Positions 8,984-17,705 of a stretch of DNA of 64,000 bases are shown here, piece by piece. The notes under the pieces were generated by a model that was not told where the DNA came from, searched no databases, and was given only the letters and a program-made list of their open reading frames with translations. Source of the DNA: Aurantibacillus circumpalustris (GTDB taxonomy: Bacteria; Bacteroidota; Bacteroidia; B-17B0; Aurantibacillaceae). The position numbers were made by a program, and so were the translations under genes. The stretch's first letter is position 1; the number at the start of each line of letters is the position of its first letter. The stretch covers positions 3,534,001 to 3,598,000 of the forward strand of contig NZ_CP121197.1 of NCBI RefSeq assembly GCF_029625215.1, given 5' to 3'.

Positions 8984-9619
8984 ATGGAATTTATTACGGA
9001 AGAGCTTCTACATTATTGCGAAAATTTTACTGAGCCAGAAAGCGATCTATTAAAAAAACTTAATCGTGAAACGCACTTAAAAATAGGTAGTCCACGGATG
9101 TTAAGCGGCCATTTACAAGGACGCTTTTTAAGTTTTCTGTCTACATTACAACAACCTACTTTTATTCTTGAAATTGGCACCTACACAGGTTATTCAGCCC
9201 TTTGCCTTGCTGAAGGTCTAAAAGAAAATGGCAAACTAATCACCCTTGATCCAAACGAAGAAACCAATGTGTTTGCAAAAAAATTTATTGATCAGTCTCC
9301 CTTTAAAAATAAAATTGAATTAGTGGAAGGGGATGCTCAAAAAATAATTCCCGAACTGAAACAAAAGTTTGATCTGGTATTTATTGATGCGGATAAAAAA
9401 AACTACCCAAATTATTATGATCTTATAATAGATAAAGTAAATTCTGGTGGATTAATTATTGTCGATAATGTACTTTGGAGTGGAAAAGTGTTGGATGAAA
9501 AAAAAGATGCGGATACACAAATCATTCACGATTTTAATCAAAAAGTAAATAACGATTCAAGAGTTTCAAATGTACTGTTACCATTACGAGATGGCTTGAT
9601 GGTGATGCGGAAAATCTAG
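8984..9619 (+). CDS. O-methyltransferase (family 3, COMT-like)
   Basis: A 211-aa SAM-dependent O-methyltransferase of the catechol/caffeoyl-CoA type (Methyltransf_3). It has ILEIGTYTGYSALCLAEGL near residue 62 (SAM motif I), an acidic residue in ITLDPNEE, LVFIDADKKNY near residue 129 (metal-binding Asp) and IIVDNVLWSGKV near 155, the canonical family order. It is cytoplasmic and would methylate a hydroxylated small molecule with a divalent metal. The substrate is unknown. It is probably co-transcribed with the acidic unknown protein upstream and is convergent with uvrA. Confidence 0.92.
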   Translation: MEFITEELLHYCENFTEPESDLLKKLNRETHLKIGSPRMLSGHLQGRFLSFLSTLQQPTFILEIGTYTGYSALCLAEGLKENGKLITLDPNEETNVFAKKFIDQSPFKNKIELVEGDAQKIIPELKQKFDLVFIDADKKNYPNYYDLIIDKVNSGGLIIVDNVLWSGKVLDEKKDADTQIIHDFNQKVNNDSRVSNVLLPLRDGLMVMRKI

Positions 9620-9722
9620 TTGTCTTTCTATCCTTTAATAAACCACATAAGAAATATAAGAACACATAGGTGGAAGTCTTTTAGACCCGTTTAAAGGTTC
9701 AAAAAAACGAAAACTAAAGGGA

Positions 9723-12623
9723 TTACCTCTTCAATGCTAACTCTTTCTTCAAAAAAGGAGCGGTATAACTCTTTTTATCTTTGGCTAATTCTTCAGGAGT
9801 TCCGGCAAATAGAACCTCTCCTCCACCCTTTCCTCCTTCAGGACCAAGATCTATGATATGATCAGCAACTTTTATAATGTCTAAATTATGTTCGATTACC
9901 AACACCGTATTTCCGTTCTCAACAAGTCTATTTAAAACTCCCAAAAGAATTCGGATATCTTCAAAATGCAAACCGGTTGTTGGTTCATCAAGAATATAAA
10001 ATGTATTTCCAGTATCACGCTTACTCAACTCAGTTGATAGTTTTACACGCTGCGCTTCACCACCACTCAAGGTTGTAGCCTGCTGACCCAATGTTATATA
10101 ACCCAAACCAACATCTTGTAATGTTCTAATCTGTCGATAAATATTCGGAACGTTTTCAAAGAACTCACACGCCTGATCAACAGTCATGTTTAATACATCG
10201 CTTATGGATTTTCCCTTAAAACGCACTTCTAATGTTTCCCTATTATACCGTTTGCCATTGCACACATCACAGTTTACATAAACATCTGGTAAAAAATTCA
10301 TTTCAATTGTCTTCACCCCCGCTCCACCACAGGTTTCACAGCGTCCACCTTTTACATTGAAAGAAAAACGACCAGGCTTATAACCGCGAATTTTAGCTTC
10401 TGGAATTTCTGAAAATAAATTACGGATATCAGAAAACACATTGGTATATGTTGCGGGATTACTGCGAGGGGTTCTGCCAATTGGTGATTGGTTGATGTCT
10501 ATAACCTTGTCTACATTATCCAATCCAAGAATTGACTTATGTGGCAAAGATTTTTTTTCTGAATTATAAAAATGTTCTGCGAGTAAGGGATAGAGCGTTT
10601 CATTGATTAAACTGCTTTTTCCACTTCCACTCACTCCTGTGACACAAATAAATTTTCCCAAAGGGAAATCAACACTTACATTTTTTAAATTATGTCCGGT
10701 GCAACCTTTGAGTGAAATTTTTTTTCCATTTCCTTTTCTTCTCGTTTTCGGAACCTCGATGTTCATTTTACCGGTCATGTAATTCGCGGTCATGGTATTA
10801 AACTTCAACATTTCTTTTGGCGTTGAAGCCGCTACTATCTTACCACCGTGAACACCTGCTCCTGGGCCAATATCAATCACATAATCGCTTTCCATCATCA
10901 TATCTTTGTCGTGCTCCACAACAATCACACTATTTCCAACGTCCCGTAAATTTTTTAATGCGGTAATAAGCCTTACGTTATCCCTTTGATGTAAACCAAT
11001 ACTTGGTTCATCTAAAATATATAAAACACCAACTAATTGAGATCCAATTTGCGTTGCCAGACGAATACGTTGCGCCTCGCCACCACTTAAGGACTTAGAA
11101 GAACGGTTGAGAGTTACATAGTCCAAACCAACTTCTACCAAAAACTGAATTCGCGCCCTAATCTCTTTTAAAACCTCGATAGCAATTATGTTTTGATTCT
11201 TATTTAATTTTTTTTCGATGTCTTTAAACCAAAACTGCAAAACAGAAATATCCATTTCCGCCACTTCAGAAATGTTTTTATCAGCAATCTTAAAGTAAAG
11301 TGCCTCTTTCTTTAAACGCGCACCGTTGCAAGTAGGACATACTTTTTTATCCGTAAACCCTTGTGCCCATCTCAGCATAGCAGGACTAGGATCGTCTTCT
11401 GATTGCCGCGTAATAAATGTGGCTATCCCTTCAAAATTAGTATTGTAACTGCCCGCTTCAGTGGTTACGGTAAAAAGTTCGTCACTTCCATATAGCAAAA
11501 CGTTTACCGCCTCATCGCTAATATCTTCAAAAGGCGTTTCAAGTGTGAATCCATAGGTATGCCCAATTGCTTCTACTTGCTTAAAAATCCATCCACCACC
11601 ACCATACGATTTTTGTGCACCCAAAGGAGCAATGGCACCTTTAGCAATAGAGATTTTAGGATTGGCAACTATTTTATTAATATCAATTTCAGAAATTTCT
11701 CCCAGTCCGTTGCATTGTGGACAAGCGCCATAGGGCGAATTAAACGAAAATAAATTTGGTGCTGGTTCGTCGTAACTGATACCACTGGTTGGACACATTA
11801 GGAAGCGACTAAAGAAACGCAACTTTCCAAAACCATAAGTTTGAGTTTTAGTCGTTTTTGCAGCAGCTTTCTTTTTTGGAACTTCTTCCTCATGTTCTAT
11901 TACCATAATCGTTCCTTTACCATGTTTCATGGCTGTTTGAAGAGACTGGTAAAGACGAGATCTGATGTCCGTGGTCACTTCAAGACGATCAATTACAATT
12001 TCAATATCATGAATTTTGTAACGATCAACCTGCATTTTTGGAACGATGTCTTTTATTTCGCCATCAATCCGCACTTTATTAAATCCTCGTTTACGAACGT
12101 CTTCGAATAACTCGCGGTAATGCCCTTTACGCCCTTTCACAATAGGTGCCAGCAAATTTATTTTCTTTGCTTTATAATCTTCAATAATCAAATCCACAAT
12201 TTGATCATCGCTATAACGAACCATTTTTTCACCGGTATTGTATGAAAAGGCTTCTCCGGCGCGCGCATACAAAAGACGCATAAAGTCATAAATCTCAGTG
12301 ATTGTGCCAACTGTAGAGCGCGGATTTTTATTGACTGTTTTTTGTTCGATAGAAATTACAGGGCTTAAGCCGGAAATTTTATCCACGTCAGGGCGTTCCA
12401 GATTTCCTAAAAAATGCCGCGCATAAGAAGAAAAACTTTCAATATAACGTCTTTGCCCTTCAGCATAAATCGTATCAAAAGCTAGGGATGATTTACCACT
12501 TCCACTTAAACCTGTTATAACAACAAGTTTATTACGTGGAATGGTAATCGAAATATCTTTTAAGTTATGCGAACGTGCTCCAATAACTTCTATATTTTCG
12601 TCTTCAATAAAATCGGTTGCCAT
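9723..12623 (-). CDS. uvrA: excinuclease ABC subunit A
   Basis: UvrA is the DNA-damage sensor of nucleotide excision repair and works with UvrB. It is a tandem ABC ATPase: Walker A GLSGSGKS near residue 40 and GVSGSGKS in the second half, signature SLSGGEAQR and TLSGGEAQR, and Walker B LYILDEPS and FYILDEPT. Zinc-binding CxxC pairs are seen in CPTCNG, CETCGG and CDVC. The first zinc site reads CPTSG...CPQC, so one cysteine of the usual CxxC pair is serine. The reading frame is open further upstream, but the extension is hydrophobic and unlike UvrA. ATG at 12623 (MATDFIEDENIEV) is the better start, giving 966 aa. Confidence 0.97.
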   Translation of the reverse strand: MATDFIEDENIEVIGARSHNLKDISITIPRNKLVVITGLSGSGKSSLAFDTIYAEGQRRYIESFSSYARHFLGNLERPDVDKISGLSPVISIEQKTVNKNPRSTVGTITEIYDFMRLLYARAGEAFSYNTGEKMVRYSDDQIVDLIIEDYKAKKINLLAPIVKGRKGHYRELFEDVRKRGFNKVRIDGEIKDIVPKMQVDRYKIHDIEIVIDRLEVTTDIRSRLYQSLQTAMKHGKGTIMVIEHEEEVPKKKAAAKTTKTQTYGFGKLRFFSRFLMCPTSGISYDEPAPNLFSFNSPYGACPQCNGLGEISEIDINKIVANPKISIAKGAIAPLGAQKSYGGGGWIFKQVEAIGHTYGFTLETPFEDISDEAVNVLLYGSDELFTVTTEAGSYNTNFEGIATFITRQSEDDPSPAMLRWAQGFTDKKVCPTCNGARLKKEALYFKIADKNISEVAEMDISVLQFWFKDIEKKLNKNQNIIAIEVLKEIRARIQFLVEVGLDYVTLNRSSKSLSGGEAQRIRLATQIGSQLVGVLYILDEPSIGLHQRDNVRLITALKNLRDVGNSVIVVEHDKDMMMESDYVIDIGPGAGVHGGKIVAASTPKEMLKFNTMTANYMTGKMNIEVPKTRRKGNGKKISLKGCTGHNLKNVSVDFPLGKFICVTGVSGSGKSSLINETLYPLLAEHFYNSEKKSLPHKSILGLDNVDKVIDINQSPIGRTPRSNPATYTNVFSDIRNLFSEIPEAKIRGYKPGRFSFNVKGGRCETCGGAGVKTIEMNFLPDVYVNCDVCNGKRYNRETLEVRFKGKSISDVLNMTVDQACEFFENVPNIYRQIRTLQDVGLGYITLGQQATTLSGGEAQRVKLSTELSKRDTGNTFYILDEPTTGLHFEDIRILLGVLNRLVENGNTVLVIEHNLDIIKVADHIIDLGPEGGKGGGEVLFAGTPEELAKDKKSYTAPFLKKELALKR

Positions 12624-12892
12624 AAATAAATGTGCGTGAAATGCTAAACTAACGGATGCAAAGCAAACCATTAAAATTAGAGAGGAAGAGTTTATTTACC
12701 AACAAAATTTGCAATCATTAACGAAAAGAAATCCATATGAGGTAGTCGCAAAATGCGACCATCTCAGAATTCCAAAAAATATTTTTAAAAAACTCCTGCT
12801 GTTGCAAGAAATTTAAATTCTGATCTCTCCCAACTGTTAAAACATCTAAAACGATTTAAATTTTTGTTATATTTATAACCAAAATCAATACA

Positions 12893-14872
12893 ATGACAAG
12901 AAAACTTACTCGTTTAGCGAATCTTAAAAAAATTGTTCTTCTTTTAATTTTTGCAGAGGTATACAATTTTTCAGCACTATCTAACCCTGGTGATACCACT
13001 TGGGTAACAATTTTTAATCAAAGAAAAATAACGCAGTATGGAAATTACGATACTACCGCGGTATTTCCGACAGGATTACGCTACCGAAAAATTCGCATGC
13101 ACTACATCTTGGGAAGATATGGTTGTCCGGCCGGATCTCAATACTGTGGATCGTGGGACTATACAACACAAATTCATGCAAAGCCCGTAGGCAAAGATAC
13201 TGTTGAAATAGCAAGGGTTATTACACCTTACGCAACGGATTGGCTTTCTCTTAATAAAAAACACGATTACATTGTTGACATCACAGATTATGCGTCTGCT
13301 TTGGAAGGTATAACTGATATGAGATACAACTACTCGGGTTATTCATGGGGATTTACGCTTACACTAAAAATTGAATTTATAGAAGGTGTTCCTCCTATGG
13401 ATGCTCTTTCGGTTCAAAATATTTACGATGGTTATTTTCCTTATGGAAACAGTTCTAATTCCATTGAAAATTACTTAACAGCAAAATCCTTTTCGTATAC
13501 AACTCCTACTGCAAGAACATTTGTAAAAAACACCGTAAGTGGCCATGGCTCTGATAATACTGGATGTGCTGAGTTCTGTAGTAAATACTACCAATTAAAG
13601 ATCAACAACACTATGATTTCTCAAAAACAATTATGGAGAAGTGATTGTGGTATTAATGAAGTATATCCACAAACAGGCACATGGATTTACGATCGTGGAA
13701 ATTGGTGTCCTGGTGCTGTGGTTTGGCCAATTTATCATGAACTAACCAACATCACAAGTGCTAATACAACATTTACAGTAGACGCGGATATGCAACCGTA
13801 TATTGGTAGCGGATCATTAGGTGGTTATAATTTTGTTTCTCAGCTGATTAATTACAGTGCTCCGAACCACTCATTAGATGTTTCAATTGAGGACATTGTC
13901 TCACCAACGAAAGATGCAAACTACTTTAGAGAAAATCCAAGATGTTCTAATCCCGTTATTAAAATAAAAAATGTTGGGACTGATTCTTTAAAAAGTATTG
14001 TATTTAATTACGGTTTAAAAGGTCAAACACCGTTAACACACACGTGGACTGGTTCATTGGGTTATTTGGAAGAACGACAAGAAGTTTTCCCTACTTCCAC
14101 AGTAATTCTTTCTGGAACAGTAAGCAGTGTCTTTGAAGTGTCGGTTGTTTCTGTGAACGGCAACACCGGAGATCAAAATCTTTTTAATAATATTTATACA
14201 TCTGAAACTACACCCGTACCTATATATCCAAAAGATTTTATTATTAAAATGTACACCAATAATGATCTTAATCCAAATAATGGTTATAGCGAAACAAGCT
14301 GGATGTTGACCAATGAAACAGGAAGTGTTATTGTTAAAAGAGATTCGTTAGCAAAAACCACTGTTTATATAGATACTGTTTTGAACTTACCCGCAGGTTG
14401 TTATAAACTTGAAATTAATGATACTGGTTGTGACGGTATGAGTTGGTGGGCGAATACTGCCGGCGGCACAGGCAGTCTACGTTTTGACTACACAAATGCC
14501 AATAATAGTATTGCAACTTTTCCTGGCGATATGGGATGTAATTACGTTAGGTATTTTAGGGTTCTAGCTCCCGCTACTCCGCCTGTTTTAACGGGAGTCA
14601 AAACAGCTAATATTAATTCAAACAACATCGAAGTATACCCCAATCCGGCAGACAACATGGCTTACATCAAATTTGATTTAACTAAAAGTCAAACACTTAG
14701 TTATAAAATAATGGATATAACTGGTAAAATAGTTTTTCAAATAAAGACTTCTAAAATTGCCGCATCCTATGAGACTATTGATGTGAGTCATTTTAGTAAC
14801 GGCGTTTATTTTATTTCGGTTGAACTAGAAGATAAATCTGTTTTGACTAAAAAACTTGTTATTCAGAAATAA
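12893..14872 (+). CDS. peptide-N-glycosidase F-like protein with T9SS type A sorting domain
   Basis: A 659-aa secreted protein. It has an N-terminal signal segment, then two regions resembling the PNGase F N and C domains: CGSWDYTTQIHA near residue 85 and IARVITPY near 106, then SGHGSDNTGCAEFC near 216 and GTWIYDRGNWCPG near 262. In PNGase F, which removes N-glycans from asparagine, catalysis uses an Asp and two Glu. Asp89 and Glu227 match two of them, while the position of the third is not clearly acidic. The C-terminus (VYPNPADN, SNGVYFISVEL, LVIQK) is a T9SS type A sorting domain, so it should be exported through the outer membrane. Confidence 0.8.
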   Translation: MTRKLTRLANLKKIVLLLIFAEVYNFSALSNPGDTTWVTIFNQRKITQYGNYDTTAVFPTGLRYRKIRMHYILGRYGCPAGSQYCGSWDYTTQIHAKPVGKDTVEIARVITPYATDWLSLNKKHDYIVDITDYASALEGITDMRYNYSGYSWGFTLTLKIEFIEGVPPMDALSVQNIYDGYFPYGNSSNSIENYLTAKSFSYTTPTARTFVKNTVSGHGSDNTGCAEFCSKYYQLKINNTMISQKQLWRSDCGINEVYPQTGTWIYDRGNWCPGAVVWPIYHELTNITSANTTFTVDADMQPYIGSGSLGGYNFVSQLINYSAPNHSLDVSIEDIVSPTKDANYFRENPRCSNPVIKIKNVGTDSLKSIVFNYGLKGQTPLTHTWTGSLGYLEERQEVFPTSTVILSGTVSSVFEVSVVSVNGNTGDQNLFNNIYTSETTPVPIYPKDFIIKMYTNNDLNPNNGYSETSWMLTNETGSVIVKRDSLAKTTVYIDTVLNLPAGCYKLEINDTGCDGMSWWANTAGGTGSLRFDYTNANNSIATFPGDMGCNYVRYFRVLAPATPPVLTGVKTANINSNNIEVYPNPADNMAYIKFDLTKSQTLSYKIMDITGKIVFQIKTSKIAASYETIDVSHFSNGVYFISVELEDKSVLTKKLVIQK

Positions 14873-14891
14873 AACTCGCACTTGTAAAAAG

Positions 14892-14924
14892 AGCCTTTCG
14901 GTGAAAATCGAGAGGCTTTGTTAT
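14892..14924 (+). terminator. Rho-independent terminator after the PNGase F-like gene
   Basis: The stem AGCCTTTCG (14892-14900) pairs with CGAGAGGCT (14909-14917) with one G-U pair and an 8-base loop, followed by TTGTTATTT. It begins 19 bases after the stop codon of the gene at 12893. Confidence 0.75.
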
Positions 14925-14997
14925 TTATAAAATACTGCTGAAACTTGTATTCATTATTTTAATATAAAAAAATAAATCCCTATAATCGTATTGAATT

Positions 14998-16446
14998 ATG
15001 CTGTTTAGCTCGCTCTTATTTTTATACCTGTTCTTACCACTAACTTTATTAGGTTATTATGTGTTACCTAATAAGTTCAAAAATTATTGGCTACTATTTA
15101 CAAGTCTCATTTTTTTTGCATGGGGTGGCGTTAGTTTAACCGGACTTTTACTCCTTTCTATTTTTCTAAATTATTGTTTTGGGATTTTTATTCAAAAAAA
15201 TATAGATACTCGCGCTGGGTATTGGTGGACTTTTACTGGAGTTTCTGTAAATCTTCTTTTTTTGGGAATTTACAAATACACTAATTTCATCATTTTTAAC
15301 CTTAATCAATTATTTGAAACTTTTTCAATTCCACCTATCTCACAAACCAGCATTATCCTGCCAATAGGCATCTCCTTTTACACTTTTCATTCTTTATCTT
15401 ACTTAATAGATATTTACAGAAGAAAAACAACTGCGCAAAAAAACATTTTTGATCTTGCTTTGTATATAAGTATGTTCTCGCAATTGATTGCAGGTCCTAT
15501 AATTCGTTACAGTGATATTTGGCAACAATTAACTGAACGTAAACATACTCTACAAAAATTTTCTTCGGGAGTCGAACGCTTTTTAATTGGACTTGGAAAA
15601 AAAGTTTTATTGGCAAACGCTTTTGCAAAAGTGGCAGACTTTATGTTTGAGAACGATATTCAAGGCGTTGGCGCATTGAATGCCTGGCTTGGAATATGTT
15701 GTTATACATTACAAATTTATTGTGATTTTGCTGGATATTCAGACATGGCCATCGGTTTAGGCCGAATGTTTGGTTTTGAATTTAAAGAAAATTTTAATTT
15801 CCCATATTTAGCAAAATCCGTAAAAGAATTTTGGCGCCGCTGGCATATTTCCTTATCGACTTTTTTTAGAGATTATGTTTATTTTCCTTTAGGCGGAAAT
15901 AGGATTACTAAAAGTCGTACTTATTTGAATTTACTTTTTGTTTTTTTTCTTACCGGATTCTGGCACGGTGCCAGTTGGAGTTTTGTAGTTTGGGGCTTGT
16001 TTCACGGCTTCTTTATGATTTTAGAAAGGCTTGGACTTGAAAAACTTCTTGAAAAAAGCTGGAAACCCTTTGCAACACTTTACACTCTTTTGGTTGTAAT
16101 GTTTGCCTGGGTTTTGTTTAGAGCCAACACACTTAGTTTCGCGATCGACTACTGGAAAGAACTTTTTAATTTTTCTACCTCTCCTGAACAAATCAGTTTA
16201 TTTATGAAATCTTTCGACCGCGAATTGATGCTTGCAATGATAATAGCATTGTTAGGATCCGTTGGATTTTTTAAATGGATTGCAGACATGATACAACCAG
16301 TATTATCTTCTGCGAAAAAATCAGCAATTACATTTGCTTACGGTTACCACATTGTTTCTGCTGCTGTTTATGCAGGAATAATTATTTTATGCACATTGTA
16401 TCTCGTAGCAGGTACGTATAACCCCTTTATTTATTACCGATTTTAA
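14998..16446 (+). CDS. MBOAT family O-acyltransferase (AlgI-like)
   Basis: A 482-aa polytopic inner-membrane protein of the membrane-bound O-acyltransferase family. It has the AlgI-type signatures QIYCDFAGYSDMAIGLG near residue 237, FWRRWHISLSTFFRDYVYFPLGG near residue 280 (split by family convention into two motifs), and FWHGASWSF with the catalytic His near residue 323. AlgI-like proteins pass an acetyl group across the membrane for O-acetylation of extracellular polysaccharide. The next gene starts at the very next base and encodes an AlgX/AlgJ-like SGNH protein, the expected periplasmic partner. The substrate may be the surface glycan encoded nearby, but that is inference. Confidence 0.93.
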   Translation: MLFSSLLFLYLFLPLTLLGYYVLPNKFKNYWLLFTSLIFFAWGGVSLTGLLLLSIFLNYCFGIFIQKNIDTRAGYWWTFTGVSVNLLFLGIYKYTNFIIFNLNQLFETFSIPPISQTSIILPIGISFYTFHSLSYLIDIYRRKTTAQKNIFDLALYISMFSQLIAGPIIRYSDIWQQLTERKHTLQKFSSGVERFLIGLGKKVLLANAFAKVADFMFENDIQGVGALNAWLGICCYTLQIYCDFAGYSDMAIGLGRMFGFEFKENFNFPYLAKSVKEFWRRWHISLSTFFRDYVYFPLGGNRITKSRTYLNLLFVFFLTGFWHGASWSFVVWGLFHGFFMILERLGLEKLLEKSWKPFATLYTLLVVMFAWVLFRANTLSFAIDYWKELFNFSTSPEQISLFMKSFDRELMLAMIIALLGSVGFFKWIADMIQPVLSSAKKSAITFAYGYHIVSAAVYAGIIILCTLYLVAGTYNPFIYYRF

Positions 16447-17604
16447 ATGAACCATAATTTAGTTCGCATATATTTAATCGTCTTAGTGTTTTCAGCAGCT
16501 ATTATATTTCCTTTGGTAAATAGCAAGGTTCACCTTTTAAATGATATTGAAAGTTTCGAAAACAGAGCGATGAAAAGAGAACCTGATTTTGACATCAATC
16601 ACCTTGATCCTTTTCCTGTAAAATATGACACATTTTATACCGATAATTTTGATCTCCGCAACCGATACATCCGTTACTTTAATATTTATAAAGTTCTTGC
16701 ATTTCGAAAATCACCCATCCGCAACATTGTAATTGGCGGTAACAGTTGGTTATATTTATTAGGCGATGAGATGGATTCGTATATGGGAAAAAATAGATTA
16801 ACAGCTGCTGAGTTAGAATCTATTGGAAAAGAACTTAATTACCGGAAAAACTATTTAGAAGAAAAAGGGATCAAATTCTATTTTATGGTGGTACCCTGCA
16901 AAGCAAGTATTCACAGTGAACACATCGGTTATGAGTATTTCAGAATGCACGAAGATACATGGGGAGAACAACTTATTAATTATTTAGATAAAAACTCATT
17001 AGTTAATTCAATCAATGTTTATGACTCCCTTAGAAAATTTAAAGGCGATGAAAATCTTTACTTTAAGCTCGATAATCATTGGAATGATCTTGGCGCATTT
17101 TATACAGCTAATGAAGTATTCAAACATATGCGTGCTGAGTTTCCTTCGATTGAGCTGCTATCCGTTAATGATTTTAATAAAATCCCCCCTAATAATCCAA
17201 AAGGGAATCTTGACAAAATGTTAGGCAACTTGGGTGTCTTTAATGAATCTTACATTGAATTATCTCCTAAAAATGGATACAAGGCTACAGAAGGTGCAAA
17301 GGCTAATTATCCCCCAACCCATGGCTTTGTCTATCCTTGGGATTTTGAAAAAGTACGCGAGATAAAAGATTCTAAAAAACCCAAACTTCTAATTATTTCT
17401 GATTCATTTGGAGGTAGTATTTTTCCTTTTTTAGCCGAAAATTTCAGCAAAAGCGTAAAGATATTTGATTCATGGCAATATAAACTTAACGAAGAGATTG
17501 TAGATCAGGAAAAACCAAATGTAGTACTACTTATGATTAACGAACCAATTCTGCGTGAACTTTTGAAATTTCAATCTCGTCCAAATGCCAACAAAATACA
17601 GTAA
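16447..17604 (+). CDS. AlgX/AlgJ-like SGNH-fold O-acetylation protein
   Basis: A 385-aa protein with one N-terminal membrane helix and a periplasmic catalytic domain. The motif KLDNHWNDLGAFYTA near residue 207 matches the D-x-H-W segment of AlgJ/AlgX proteins, and LLIISDSFGGS near residue 314 carries the SGNH nucleophile serine. The family transfers acetyl groups, received from the MBOAT partner, onto polysaccharide hydroxyls. The ATG directly follows the TAA of the MBOAT gene with no gap, so the two are translated as a unit. No other acetylation or alginate genes are adjacent. Confidence 0.88.
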   Translation: MNHNLVRIYLIVLVFSAAIIFPLVNSKVHLLNDIESFENRAMKREPDFDINHLDPFPVKYDTFYTDNFDLRNRYIRYFNIYKVLAFRKSPIRNIVIGGNSWLYLLGDEMDSYMGKNRLTAAELESIGKELNYRKNYLEEKGIKFYFMVVPCKASIHSEHIGYEYFRMHEDTWGEQLINYLDKNSLVNSINVYDSLRKFKGDENLYFKLDNHWNDLGAFYTANEVFKHMRAEFPSIELLSVNDFNKIPPNNPKGNLDKMLGNLGVFNESYIELSPKNGYKATEGAKANYPPTHGFVYPWDFEKVREIKDSKKPKLLIISDSFGGSIFPFLAENFSKSVKIFDSWQYKLNEEIVDQEKPNVVLLMINEPILRELLKFQSRPNANKIQ

Positions 17605-17705
17605 AGCAATCACCTTTCTCAACTCCCTTTCAAAATAGAGTAAATATTAAGTTTTTTTAGAGCTTTTCTTTAAAAACAACAAAAACAGTTAACTATCTTC
17701 ATTTC

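Noticed and set aside
9620-9722. Possible terminator between the O-methyltransferase and uvrA genes
   Set aside because: No stem with a usable length and U-run was found in this 103-base convergent gap.
12624-12671. Sixteen-codon upstream extension of uvrA
   Set aside because: The residues are hydrophobic and unlike UvrA N-termini. ATG 12623 starts directly before the conserved IEVIGARSHNLK segment.
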